Below, in pieces: positions 7,802-16,210 of a DNA stretch of 30,163 bases (position 1 is its first letter; each line of letters starts with the position of its first letter). Position numbers and translations under genes: made by a program. This DNA is from Acidobacteriaceae bacterium. Lineage in GTDB: Bacteria; Acidobacteriota; Terriglobia; Terriglobales; Acidobacteriaceae. The notes under the pieces were generated by a model that was not told the DNA's origin, made no database searches, and was given only the letters and a program-made list of their open reading frames with translations. The DNA lies in contig PLST01000003.1 in NCBI GenBank assembly GCA_003164255.1, forward strand, positions 1 through 30,163, given 5' to 3'.

Positions 7802-10255
7802 TCATTTTGACGGGACACCATACATGACGCCGCGGCCATCCAGCGCGAGGTAAAGCAAATCCCTGGTCCTCATATCGCCCTCCATTTGGACCACGTCCAT
7901 CATGGGCGTTTCGTTGGGTTCGGTGATCCGAATCCAGGAAGATCCCAGGTCCTCGGACTTGAAGATCGCATCGGTCGTCTGGCCATCTAGCCTGCCCAAC
8001 ATGTAGAGATATGCAAGCTTGGCATCGTTTCCGCGGCCAAATGCAATCTTGTCGCAAAATTCTACGCCTTTCACCGCTGAGAACGATTTTCCCGCATCGG
8101 AGGAATGAAAGAGTTGTGTGCCCTGCACGTGGTCTCCACGTCCAAACGCAACCCACACATCGCCAGTTTTCGCGGGATTGGAGAGGACGGTTACGTCAAC
8201 GCGGTCAGACGGAAATCCGGTGTTGCTATTGTCATCCCAGGTGAGTCCGCCATCGCGGCTGGTGAAGAACACCGAGCCAGCGAGATAGTAGAAGAGCTTT
8301 CCAGCCGGATCAGCGCGGTCAGAGGCCAAAACACGTGTGCTTACCCAAGGCTGCGTTGCATTTTGCGAGGAACGCGGGAGCGCGTTGGAGTGAGCCTTTT
8401 CATTGTCGTGAACATCCATCTTCCCTGGTACTGTATGTGGCCGCGTTAGCCGGCAGAGCAGCCATGTCTTTCCGCCATCGAAAGTGACGTGCGGCCATGG
8501 TGCAAATGCGGGGCTCCCCTGAATGCCATCGAATGTGCCCCACGTGGGCGCCCAGACGAAGTTGAGCGGATTTGCTGAAGACATTGCGATCTGTCCGCCA
8601 ATGGGAATTGCAACGCGTTTTTCGTCGTCATCCCAGAGCTTTTCTTTGGGAATTGATTGAAATGCGGTCCATGATTTTCCGCCATCGTGGGACAGTCCGT
8701 AGACCGGCCAGTAGAGCCACTGCAGGTGGCCAACAAACGCCATGATGTCTGGATGTTGAACGCTGTAATCAAGGCTCGAACCCATGCTGGTATAAGGCCA
8801 TGGAACCGGATAGGCCGTGGGCCCAAAGAGCTTGGCCTGCCACGCAAAGTCCGGTCGTGGGTCCAACGGAACGCCCGATGGGCTGATCTTCGACTCAGGA
8901 ACCTTGTCGCGATTCTCAATTCGAAATCCGATCATGTCCATCGCCATGGTGATCAGATCAGCCCCGCCTTCAGCCTTGGGTTTGGGAGGAACGCGCACCA
9001 TCACAGCGCAAAGTTCTTCGAGATTGTTCATTTCCCACGCCCAGAATGGTTGCTCGGCCGTCACATCGTCGGTGCGGGCCACTCCCCAACCGTTGATCCA
9101 CCAGGCATGGTGGGAGTTTTCCGGGTCGATCATCACGGTGGAGACGCCCCCCGAAGCTCCATCTGTGTTGCTCAGGTAGTATGCGGGTGCGGATGGGTTC
9201 GAACCAGGCGCAAATGGATCGTGCCTGTGCATGATCATGTGCTGGCTTGTCCATGAATTGCCTGCGGAAGTGGAGCGCCATACGATGTCATCGCGGCCAA
9301 CCATCACAATCGCCGGGTTCGCCGGATCGACACTGACGCCCGTGTAAGGCGCGGTCTTATTGCCTGGAGTGATGTCGGTCCAAATGCCGTCGCGAAATCG
9401 GCGGACACTTCCAGAGGCCGGCTTGGTTGTGCCGAAGCTGACATAAAGCGTTCCATCGGATGCGACGGCGCCACGTCCGGGATTCTCTGCGCCTCCAATG
9501 TCTTCCCAAGTGCGCCCACCATCTGTTGAGCGCCAAACACCTGAGGAGTGAACGCCAACATAGATCGTCTCCGGGACCCCATCGCGAGCAGTCGCCGGCG
9601 CAAACAGGACGAAGGTGTCTCCAGCGGGATCGTTGGTCCACGCGGGCGGACCGCCGTTCACCGAAGTCCACTCGTAAGCGCCGTCAGACCTGCGGACGCC
9701 CTTCCACAAGCCATTGCGGCGCGAGGCGAAATAAAGGATGCTCGAATCTGCTGGATCAACCGCAAGCCGCTCCCCGGTTTCGACCCGGTAATCGTCATTG
9801 GCGCCCTCGTACACGCCCTTCTCAACAAACCCGGTACCGCGCCAGTGCGTCCCACGATCCTCAGAGAGCATCACTTCGGCCGCATACTGGAATCTTCCGC
9901 CTATCACCGAACGAGGCCGGTTGATTACGGCGTAGACTCTGCTGAGGTTGTTTTGATCGATTGCGATGCTCTCTGTACCAACGCCCGCCTGCGTCTCCAG
10001 GGAATCCATCAGCGGAATCCATTTCGACTCCGAGCGGTCAAAGCGGTAGCTTCCGCCCACATCGGTGCGGATGTAGATGTCGTAAGGAGGCCGGGGTTGA
10101 ATGACAAGGCCAGTGACCCAGCCCATTCCCTGGATGTTCACGTTTTTCCATGCGAAGAGCTGGATATGCTCACCTCTAGCGACCAGTCCACAGAAAGAAA
10201 GACATAGAAAGGTGGCCAATCGCAATGCAGCGTTCCAAGAAGCGTGGCAACGCAT
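7802..10255 (-). CDS. Second GH74-family xyloglucanase-like enzyme
   Basis: An 817-residue exported protein of GH74, here without accessory modules. The start at 10255 gives a signal peptide directly (MRCHASW, hydrophobic core, ARG/EHIQ); the frame stays open to 10399, so a longer form cannot be excluded. Near the N-terminus it has the family signature GMGWVTGLVIQPRPPYDIYI followed by RTDVGG with the expected catalytic Asp, more canonical than the GH74 at 2350. About eight Asp-box repeats (STDGGRTW, SHDGGKSW, SRDGGLTW) span the two propellers, and it ends with LYLALDGRGVMYG, similar to the usual GH74 C-terminus. It converges on the isomerase gene (44 bases apart) and diverges from the ROK kinase operon. 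Probably an endo-xyloglucanase or oligoxyloglucan-releasing hydrolase; endo versus exo action cannot be told here. Confidence 0.92.
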   Translation of the reverse strand: MRCHASWNAALRLATFLCLSFCGLVARGEHIQLFAWKNVNIQGMGWVTGLVIQPRPPYDIYIRTDVGGSYRFDRSESKWIPLMDSLETQAGVGTESIAIDQNNLSRVYAVINRPRSVIGGRFQYAAEVMLSEDRGTHWRGTGFVEKGVYEGANDDYRVETGERLAVDPADSSILYFASRRNGLWKGVRRSDGAYEWTSVNGGPPAWTNDPAGDTFVLFAPATARDGVPETIYVGVHSSGVWRSTDGGRTWEDIGGAENPGRGAVASDGTLYVSFGTTKPASGSVRRFRDGIWTDITPGNKTAPYTGVSVDPANPAIVMVGRDDIVWRSTSAGNSWTSQHMIMHRHDPFAPGSNPSAPAYYLSNTDGASGGVSTVMIDPENSHHAWWINGWGVARTDDVTAEQPFWAWEMNNLEELCAVMVRVPPKPKAEGGADLITMAMDMIGFRIENRDKVPESKISPSGVPLDPRPDFAWQAKLFGPTAYPVPWPYTSMGSSLDYSVQHPDIMAFVGHLQWLYWPVYGLSHDGGKSWTAFQSIPKEKLWDDDEKRVAIPIGGQIAMSSANPLNFVWAPTWGTFDGIQGSPAFAPWPHVTFDGGKTWLLCRLTRPHTVPGKMDVHDNEKAHSNALPRSSQNATQPWVSTRVLASDRADPAGKLFYYLAGSVFFTSRDGGLTWDDNSNTGFPSDRVDVTVLSNPAKTGDVWVAFGRGDHVQGTQLFHSSDAGKSFSAVKGVEFCDKIAFGRGNDAKLAYLYMLGRLDGQTTDAIFKSEDLGSSWIRITEPNETPMMDVVQMEGDMRTRDLLYLALDGRGVMYGVPSK

Positions 10256-10458
10256 CAGAGGTCCGCGAGCAGACGCAGAAAGACCGGGGACGGGCCCAAC
10301 CTGCAGTGAAGAAGGGGAGCTATAGGCAGCACATTTGTGACTTAAGGTCATGATCGGCTTCTTGAGTGTGAGTGTGGTGGCAGAGTCGTACGGAACCATG
10401 AGCGTTGAGTCTCGTCTTGAAGATGGCCGCCGGGACGTTCAGTTGAAGTTTACATGCG

Positions 10459-11520
10459 ATGCCGGCATCTGATATGGTGGCTATGCCACAGTATATCAAT
10501 GTTTCGAGCGGGAGACGCCACTTGGTGAATGGAAGGCCATCAGGGACTTTCGCCGGAGTTGACTTCGGCGGAACGAAAATTGCCGCGGTACTTGCGGATG
10601 AGCGGGGCAGTATTCTCGCCGAAGGCGTGATTCCTACCCAGTCAAACGCCGGGCCCAGCCAGGCGGTAAGGCGGACATGCAAACTTCTGGAAGATCTCTG
10701 CCGTGATCATTCGGTGGATTACCATGCAATCGGGATCGGGCTGCCCGGGCTCGTCGATCGTGAGACTGGAACAATCGTATTCCTGCCAAATCTTCCCGAG
10801 GACTGGCGTGGCTTTCCGATTGCACGCGAGTTCGCCTCGTACACGGGAAAGCCTGTCGCGCTGTTGAACGATGCCCGCATGGCAACACTTGGCGAATTTA
10901 CGTTTGGCAGCGGACATGCCTCAAAGAACATGCTTTTTGTTACAGTAGGAACCGGCATTGGCGGTGGCCTTGTTCTCGATGGTCGATTGCACTATGGCGC
11001 CTTTGGCGCAGCCGGCGAAATTGGACACCACACAATCCTTCCCGAGGGTCCCCTGTGCACCTGCGGAAGCCGGGGTTGCTTGGAAACGCTGGTGAGCGGT
11101 CCGGCGCTTGCCGCGGTGGGCAGAGGTTTGATGCGTGAGGGACTTGCACCCCGCTTGTGCGAGATCGTGGCGGGCGATCCCGACAAGGTTACCGCTAGCC
11201 AGATGGCTCAGGCGGCCGAACGAGGCGACATCGCGGTCGCCAAGGCCATTCGGAGGTCTGCCGAATACCTGGGGATCGGAATTGCGAATGCCGTCACCAT
11301 CAGCGCAGTCGACAACGTGATCATTGGCGGGGGACTGGTAGTTCTCGGCGAGTTGCTGCTGGCGCCTATTCGCGATGTTCTGCGTTCGCGCGTGCGTATG
11401 TTTCCCGCGGAAGTGGTGCGTGTGAGCTGTTCTTTCCTTGGCGCAAAAGGCGGAGCATTGGGCGGGGTCGCCCTGGCCATGGAGGAATACATGGCCAGCG
11501 CGTGCAGTTTGACAAGCTGA
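10459..11520 (+). CDS. ROK-family sugar kinase
   Basis: Cytoplasmic ATP-dependent hexose kinase of the ROK family (353 residues from the ATG at 10459; ATGs in the same frame at 10474 and 10483 could also serve, since no strong ribosome site decides). It shows the phosphate loop DFGGTK, the second nucleotide motif GTGIGGGL, the catalytic segment with LNDAR, and the ROK zinc site GHHTILPEGPLCTCGSRGCL. No helix-turn-helix is present, so it is a kinase rather than a NagC/XylR-type repressor. It leads an operon: the DeoC-like gene starts 15 bases downstream and a GntR regulator follows. Glucokinase-like activity is the default for such sequences, but N-acetylhexosamine, mannose, fructose or allose are equally possible; the sugar is not readable here. 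Confidence 0.9.
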   Translation: MPASDMVAMPQYINVSSGRRHLVNGRPSGTFAGVDFGGTKIAAVLADERGSILAEGVIPTQSNAGPSQAVRRTCKLLEDLCRDHSVDYHAIGIGLPGLVDRETGTIVFLPNLPEDWRGFPIAREFASYTGKPVALLNDARMATLGEFTFGSGHASKNMLFVTVGTGIGGGLVLDGRLHYGAFGAAGEIGHHTILPEGPLCTCGSRGCLETLVSGPALAAVGRGLMREGLAPRLCEIVAGDPDKVTASQMAQAAERGDIAVAKAIRRSAEYLGIGIANAVTISAVDNVIIGGGLVVLGELLLAPIRDVLRSRVRMFPAEVVRVSCSFLGAKGGALGGVALAMEEYMASACSLTS

Positions 11521-11535
11521 GAATGGAGACAGAAT

Positions 11536-12276
11536 ATGACGAATTCCTTTCATTATGAAAGCATTGCAAAGATGATTGACCACTCACTGCTGAATCCAAC
11601 CTTGACCACACGAGATCTGGAGGAGGGATGCCTTCTCGCGCAGCGTTATAATGTCGCGAGCGTGTGCATTCTGCCTTACTATCTTGCTCGGTGCGCAGAG
11701 GTTCTGGCAGAAACTTCAATTAAGGCCAGCACAACGATTGGATTTCCGCATGGTGGGCAGCGAACTGCGATCAAGGTTGCCGAGGCACGCCAGGCATTAA
11801 GAGATGGCGGACAGGAACTCGACGTGGTGATCAACATCAGCAAAGCCCGTAGCGGCGACTGGCAGTACATCAACGACGAATTGTTTGCATTGACGCAAAC
11901 GATTCATGCAGATGGAGCCAAGATCAAGGTAATTTTTGAGAACGCCTATCTCGATGAATCCATGAAGATCCGCCTATGTGAGATTTGCGGTACGGTTGGC
12001 GTCGATTGGGTTAAGACTTCAACTGGCTACGCTTCAGGCGGGGCGACCCATGCAGACTTAAAACTCATGCGCAATTACTCACCCGACCGTGTTCAGGTGA
12101 AGGCGGCTGGCGGCATCCGGGATCTTGACGCACTTTTGGCTGTTCGCGCACTGGGTGTAACCAGGGTGGGCGCAACACGCACAGAAACGATATTGGAGGA
12201 GTGCAGAAAAAGGCTCAGTTTGGAGCCCATCTCACAGGTGTCCGCCCCCCAGGCGGAAGTATTGGCGGAGTATTAG
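11536..12276 (+). CDS. deoC: DeoC-type class I aldolase (deoxyribose-phosphate aldolase-like)
   Basis: A 246-residue class I (Schiff-base) aldolase of the DeoC family, which reversibly splits 2-deoxyribose 5-phosphate into glyceraldehyde 3-phosphate and acetaldehyde. The ATG at 11536 follows GGAG by 7 bases. Visible motifs: KMIDHSLLNP at the N-terminus, ELDVVINIS with Asp96, DWVKTSTGY with the Schiff-base Lys160, and VKAAGGIR with the second Lys189 (KPAGGVR in Escherichia coli). The catalytic Lys-Lys-Asp set is therefore intact. The gene lies between a ROK kinase and a GntR regulator rather than with nucleoside genes (deoB, deoD), which suggests either recruitment to a polysaccharide-derived phosphosugar or salvage of deoxyribose. 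Its stop is 2 bases before the regulator's start. Confidence 0.9.
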   Translation: MTNSFHYESIAKMIDHSLLNPTLTTRDLEEGCLLAQRYNVASVCILPYYLARCAEVLAETSIKASTTIGFPHGGQRTAIKVAEARQALRDGGQELDVVINISKARSGDWQYINDELFALTQTIHADGAKIKVIFENAYLDESMKIRLCEICGTVGVDWVKTSTGYASGGATHADLKLMRNYSPDRVQVKAAGGIRDLDALLAVRALGVTRVGATRTETILEECRKRLSLEPISQVSAPQAEVLAEY

Positions 12277-12278
12277 CG

Positions 12279-13049
12279 ATGGCAATTGCCTATGCAAGAC
12301 GGCTTGTTCGGGAGCCGATGTACCAGCAGATGAATACCATCTTGCGCGAGCTTTTGAAGTCGAGTGAGTTTCCTGAGGGCGCTCAGTTCCTGACAGAGAG
12401 AGAAATCGCAGAACGATTCAAGGTGAGCAGGCCGACCGCCAACAAGGTGCTCGGTGGGATGGTTGCGGAGGGCCTTCTGGAGTTCAGGAAAGGAGTGGGC
12501 ACGTTTGTTTTGCCCCCTCGCCTCAACTATGACATTCAAACGCTCGTGAGTTTTACCGAGAAAGTGAGGCAGGCTGGAAAAACCCCGGCGACCCGAGTGC
12601 TGCGTTTTGAGAGGATCAGGGCATCGGAGGCTGAGCCCGAGATTGCAGTCAAGCTGCAGATCGACACGGATCGCGAGCTCTTTGCGATTACTCGACTGCG
12701 CCTCGCCGACAGCATTCCCGTCATTCTGGAGAGGCGATGGGTTCCTACGGATATCTTTCCGGGTCTGAACCGCCAGGAACTTCGTGGATCCTTCTACGAC
12801 CTTTGCCGGGAGAAGTACAAGTTGCGCATAGCCGAGTCGGATCAGACCATTCGCGCAGTCAAGCTCCAGGGCAAAGATGCAGTGTCTCTCGAAACTCGAA
12901 GCGGATCACCGGCCTTTCTGGTTTCAGCGGTGGGATATTCGGGACCGACTCCAACCTGGTGGGAGAAGACCCTCTATCGTGGCGACGCGTACGAATTTCA
13001 TCGTGCAAAATCGTCCCCGGGAAGGCTCATTCAGCTTGCACAACAGTGA
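12279..13049 (+). CDS. GntR-family regulator, HutC/UTRA type
   Basis: A 256-residue transcription factor. The ATG at 12279 follows the aldolase stop (12274-12276) by two bases with GGAG just upstream, indicating translational coupling; an in-frame opening back to 12201 is ignored. Residues about 10-80 form the winged helix-turn-helix (REIAERFKVSRPTANKVLGG, then the wing GVGTFVLPP). The rest is a UTRA ligand-binding domain (LFAITRLRLADSIPVILERR, then WVPTDIFPG). UTRA proteins typically sense phosphosugars or related small ligands and derepress catabolic operons. Its place in the ROK-DeoC operon and just before the GH5 gene suggests it controls this block; the inverted repeat at 13064-13084 is a candidate site. 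Confidence 0.93.
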   Translation: MAIAYARRLVREPMYQQMNTILRELLKSSEFPEGAQFLTEREIAERFKVSRPTANKVLGGMVAEGLLEFRKGVGTFVLPPRLNYDIQTLVSFTEKVRQAGKTPATRVLRFERIRASEAEPEIAVKLQIDTDRELFAITRLRLADSIPVILERRWVPTDIFPGLNRQELRGSFYDLCREKYKLRIAESDQTIRAVKLQGKDAVSLETRSGSPAFLVSAVGYSGPTPTWWEKTLYRGDAYEFHRAKSSPGRLIQLAQQ

Positions 13050-13063
13050 ACGGGTAATGTCCA

Positions 13064-13084
13064 GTCACACTCTGCCGCTGTGAC
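13064..13084. promoter_or_regulatory. Inverted repeat GTCACA-N9-TGTGAC before the GH5 gene
   Basis: An exact 6-bp inverted repeat lies in the 58-base gap between the GntR stop and the GH5 start, ending 23 bases before the ATG at 13108. Two half-sites one helical turn or so apart suit a dimeric repressor such as the neighbouring GntR protein, but a short leader hairpin is also possible. Confidence 0.35.
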
Positions 13085-13107
13085 AAATCGAGAAGTGAGA
13101 GGAAACG

Positions 13108-14568
13108 ATGGCGATCAATCGACGGGGATTTCTGCTGAGTACCTTCGCGGCTGGCGTGCTTGGGATGCATACTGAGTCTTCGCTCCTTCGCGCGCTTGAG
13201 CCTGCGGCCCCTGCAAGGGGGATGCTGCAGGCACGGGGCAGGGAAATCGTTGTCGATGGCCGTCCAGTTCGTCTGCGCGGTGTTAATCTTGGCGGCTGGA
13301 TGTTGATTGAGGACTATATGATCGGCCTTCCCTGGACGGAATGGAAGATCCGCGAGCAGTTCCGCAAGATCCTGGGAGATGAGTCGTACGCTGCGTTCTT
13401 CAAGACATTCGATCAGGCATTCATCGCCGAGGAGGATATTGCCTTCCTTGCCAGCACCGGATTCAACGTCGTCCGCTTGCCGTTCAATTATCGTCATTTT
13501 GAAAGCGATCTCGCACCCGGAGAATGGCTCGAGAGCGGTTTCAAACAATTGGATCGTGCTGTCGAGTTGTGCCGCAAACATAACATCTGGGTCATGCTCG
13601 ATCTTCACGCTGGAACGGGCGCGCAAGCGCGCGATCAGAACGCCGGAAGCGCATACGGCGAGACTTACTTCTGGAAGTATCGCAGCTTCATGGATCGCAC
13701 AGTCGCGCTCTGGGGCGAACTAGCCCGACGCTACGCCGGAGACAAAATCATTGCCGGGTATAACCTGCTTGGCGAACCGGTCACATCCGACGTGGCGGTT
13801 CTCAATGAGTTCTACAAGAAGTCAATCGACGCCATTCGGAGGGTCGACAGGGAGCATCTCATCTTTCTGGATCCAAATTTGTGGTCGAGGGATATCGCGA
13901 GCCTTCATTCGGAAATCTTCGCCGATCCTCAGATTGTGGTTGCAATCCATCCCTATTTCCAGGGGAACAACTCGCTTTCAAGGCTCACGGCCTATCCGGC
14001 CGTTCTCGATGGAAAGACGTTCGATCGGTCGGCCGTGGAAAGGATCATTGACCAGACTTACGATTCTGCACGCCTGTCCTGCCCGGTGATGGCCGCCGAG
14101 TTCGGCGCCTTCCGAAGCGATCCGCAGCCATTCGCGGTGCAACTGGCAATTGTGCGAGACCAGATATCCATCTTTGAGGAGAAAGGCTGGAGTTGGTCGA
14201 TGTGGTGTTACAAGGACCTTCGGAACATGGGCATTCTCACGGTGCGTGCCGATACTCCGTGGCGCCGGTTCCTCGATTCGCCAGAGATCACTTCCTTCCT
14301 GAATCAGTACAAGAAGCTCGAAACGCCTTTCACTGAAAGTGTTGAGAAACTCTTTTCGGAAACCGATATCGAGGCGGACACCCGGGAACAATGGGCGCGC
14401 GAAGTTGCCCGTGACTTCGATGTTCCCGCGCTTGATTTTGTCTTGCGCCGTCTGGCAAAACACTCGCCTGCCGAACTCGTGGAGATGGCTCGCTCCTTTG
14501 CCTTCTCCAATTGTGAAGTGCATCAAGACCAGCTCGCTGTGTTGAAGCCGTTTCTAGCCAATTCATAG
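13108..14568 (+). CDS. Clan GH-A glycosidase, GH5 cellulase-like, Tat-type leader
   Basis: A 486-residue exported (beta/alpha)8 glycosidase. The ATG at 13108 is preceded by AGAGGAAACG. The leader has INRRGF and a hydrophobic stretch, matching a Tat signal. The barrel starts at about residue 40 (VDGRPVRLRGVNLGGWML), with the GH5 features NVVRLPFNYRHF and WVMLDLHAGTG. The acid/base is Glu223 in YNLLGEP and the nucleophile is Glu331 in MAAEFGAF, 108 residues apart. The Asn that normally precedes the acid/base in clan GH-A is Gly222 here. After the barrel (WSWSMWCYKDL) there is a roughly 100-residue helical, charged C-terminal extension with no family I recognise. Likely substrates are beta-glucans, xyloglucan or glucomannan; not determinable from sequence alone. 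Confidence 0.88.
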   Translation: MAINRRGFLLSTFAAGVLGMHTESSLLRALEPAAPARGMLQARGREIVVDGRPVRLRGVNLGGWMLIEDYMIGLPWTEWKIREQFRKILGDESYAAFFKTFDQAFIAEEDIAFLASTGFNVVRLPFNYRHFESDLAPGEWLESGFKQLDRAVELCRKHNIWVMLDLHAGTGAQARDQNAGSAYGETYFWKYRSFMDRTVALWGELARRYAGDKIIAGYNLLGEPVTSDVAVLNEFYKKSIDAIRRVDREHLIFLDPNLWSRDIASLHSEIFADPQIVVAIHPYFQGNNSLSRLTAYPAVLDGKTFDRSAVERIIDQTYDSARLSCPVMAAEFGAFRSDPQPFAVQLAIVRDQISIFEEKGWSWSMWCYKDLRNMGILTVRADTPWRRFLDSPEITSFLNQYKKLETPFTESVEKLFSETDIEADTREQWAREVARDFDVPALDFVLRRLAKHSPAELVEMARSFAFSNCEVHQDQLAVLKPFLANS

Positions 14569-14644
14569 TCAAGCCATCCGGCGCGTGGATGAAGGGGTTG
14601 CGGCGCGGTTGGGTTTGCCGCGTGCCCATCCTGGATGGTCGATC

Positions 14645-16120
14645 TCAGCGAAAGGTGATGTTGTGGGTATGATCGTTGGTAAAGAGATAGACATCGTCGC
14701 CGGATGTGGCGGGCTTCCCATTCATGCAGAAGTTCTCGAATGCGACTCCATCCACAGTATGGGCAGCATCGTACCCCCCAATCACTGAAACGGTATAGCC
14801 GGGATTGAACTCTGAAACCGTGACATCGATGTTGCGCAGAGTGATGTTCCGAACCTGTCCACGCTGTTTGTCCCTCGACCAGCGGCTCTGGAAGATGCGG
14901 AACTCGAGGAGCTTGTTGTAGTGATGCTCGACTCGAATGTTCTCATAGAGCACATCGCTGATGACGGCATGGTCGGAGTTGTGGATGCCAAAGGGTGCTC
15001 CGTATTCACGCACCTCAAGAACATCGCAATCGTGAAAGTGAATGTTTCGCACGCTGCTGGTGCGCAATTCATGGCCGATTTCAAAGATCTGCCCGCCCAG
15101 GTCCGTCATCAGGGAACAGCCGGTAACTTCGATATCCTCCACGTCACAGGTGAAATCGAGCGTGGCATCGTGAGGCTGCCCGCGCAGATCGAGCGATTTG
15201 ATCACGATGCAGTCGTCGCCGTTTCGAAAAAAGCAGTTCTCCACGCGAACATGGCTTGAACCGACGATATCCAATCCATCGCCCCCGCTGATGAAGCCAA
15301 GTTCCTTGACATTGCTCACAACGATTTTCCGCGAGGCGCCGAGCACAAACATCCAACTGGATGGCTCAATCATGACAATGCCTTCCACGCGGCAATCGCG
15401 GCAGTTCTCGAGCACGATTGTGCGGCGGGCGTCGGGGCCCTGGCGATAGTAGCTGCCGTCGAGTATGCCCTGCCCACAGATGCGTATGTTGCTGGCGGAT
15501 GTGGCGCGAATGCAGCCGCGAACTACTGCTCCGCCTTCGATGTAGAGTGTCTCATTGTCAAAAAGACGAAGCTCGCCAACCTCATAGACCTGTCCCGCCT
15601 TGAAGTAGCGCACGTTAGAAGCAGAATTTGATGGCGTAGACTGCTCGATTGGGTTCGCAAAGAGAAAAAACTGCTCCAGATCGTCGATCTCAATCAGTAG
15701 ATTCACCGGGTGCGGTAGCGTGAAGTAAACACGGTTTTGATCAATCTGTGCCTTGATTTGGTGGCGCGCCGGCGCGATCCGAATTCGATGGATGGGATTG
15801 TGAACCTCGATGGTGACTTCGACCGGTCCGTCGCAGGCAAAGGTCGCAAAAGGCCCTACCGAAGTCTTGATGACCGTCACAATGTGGCCACCGGCAATTA
15901 ACTTGAAGTTTGGAGCGGTTGGAATCGAGCGCGGGTACTCGTACGCGATGACACAGCCGCTTGCCCGGCCTGTTGCGCCTTCCGCCTGGCAAACAGAGTC
16001 TGGTCCGGATGCGAGTGCCTGCGCGGCGGATTGGCTGTTTTCGCCAGAGCACAGAAGGGGTAACGCATTCAGTGAGACTCCAGCCAACGTGCCGGTTCTG
16101 ATGAAACTGCGCCTGTTCAT
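14645..16120 (-). CDS. GH28-like right-handed beta-helix enzyme, Tat-type leader
   Basis: A 491-residue exported pectin-lyase-fold protein. The start at 16120 is chosen for GGAGAAGCA immediately upstream and for the leader MNRRSFIRTGTLAG; an in-frame ATG at 16153 lacks both. Residues about 45-180 make an N-terminal beta-sandwich, then helical coils follow (SNIRICGQGILDGSYY). GH28-type acids are visible: Asp281 in GGDGLDI and Asp302-Asp303 in NGDDCIVIKS, with the 21-residue spacing of fungal polygalacturonases. The usual GHG histidine motif is replaced (TDLGGQIFEIGHE), so the substrate may not be homogalacturonan; rhamnogalacturonan, xylogalacturonan or another alpha-linked glycan are alternatives. 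It is transcribed away from the upstream small gene and converges with the GH5 gene. Confidence 0.85.
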   Translation of the reverse strand: MNRRSFIRTGTLAGVSLNALPLLCSGENSQSAAQALASGPDSVCQAEGATGRASGCVIAYEYPRSIPTAPNFKLIAGGHIVTVIKTSVGPFATFACDGPVEVTIEVHNPIHRIRIAPARHQIKAQIDQNRVYFTLPHPVNLLIEIDDLEQFFLFANPIEQSTPSNSASNVRYFKAGQVYEVGELRLFDNETLYIEGGAVVRGCIRATSASNIRICGQGILDGSYYRQGPDARRTIVLENCRDCRVEGIVMIEPSSWMFVLGASRKIVVSNVKELGFISGGDGLDIVGSSHVRVENCFFRNGDDCIVIKSLDLRGQPHDATLDFTCDVEDIEVTGCSLMTDLGGQIFEIGHELRTSSVRNIHFHDCDVLEVREYGAPFGIHNSDHAVISDVLYENIRVEHHYNKLLEFRIFQSRWSRDKQRGQVRNITLRNIDVTVSEFNPGYTVSVIGGYDAAHTVDGVAFENFCMNGKPATSGDDVYLFTNDHTHNITFR

Positions 16121-16210
16121 TGCTTCTCCACACTTTCCCGTGTTCCCGTTCATTCAGAACAAACTCGGTGATCGATCTCTCTGTCATGAAGCGACCACAA
16201 ATGGCCACTC

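Noticed and set aside
14569..14644. Bidirectional terminator between the convergent GH5 and GH28-like genes
   Set aside because: CCATCC-T-GGATGG and a weak CGCGG/CCGCG pairing exist, but loop size and lack of T runs make them unconvincing.
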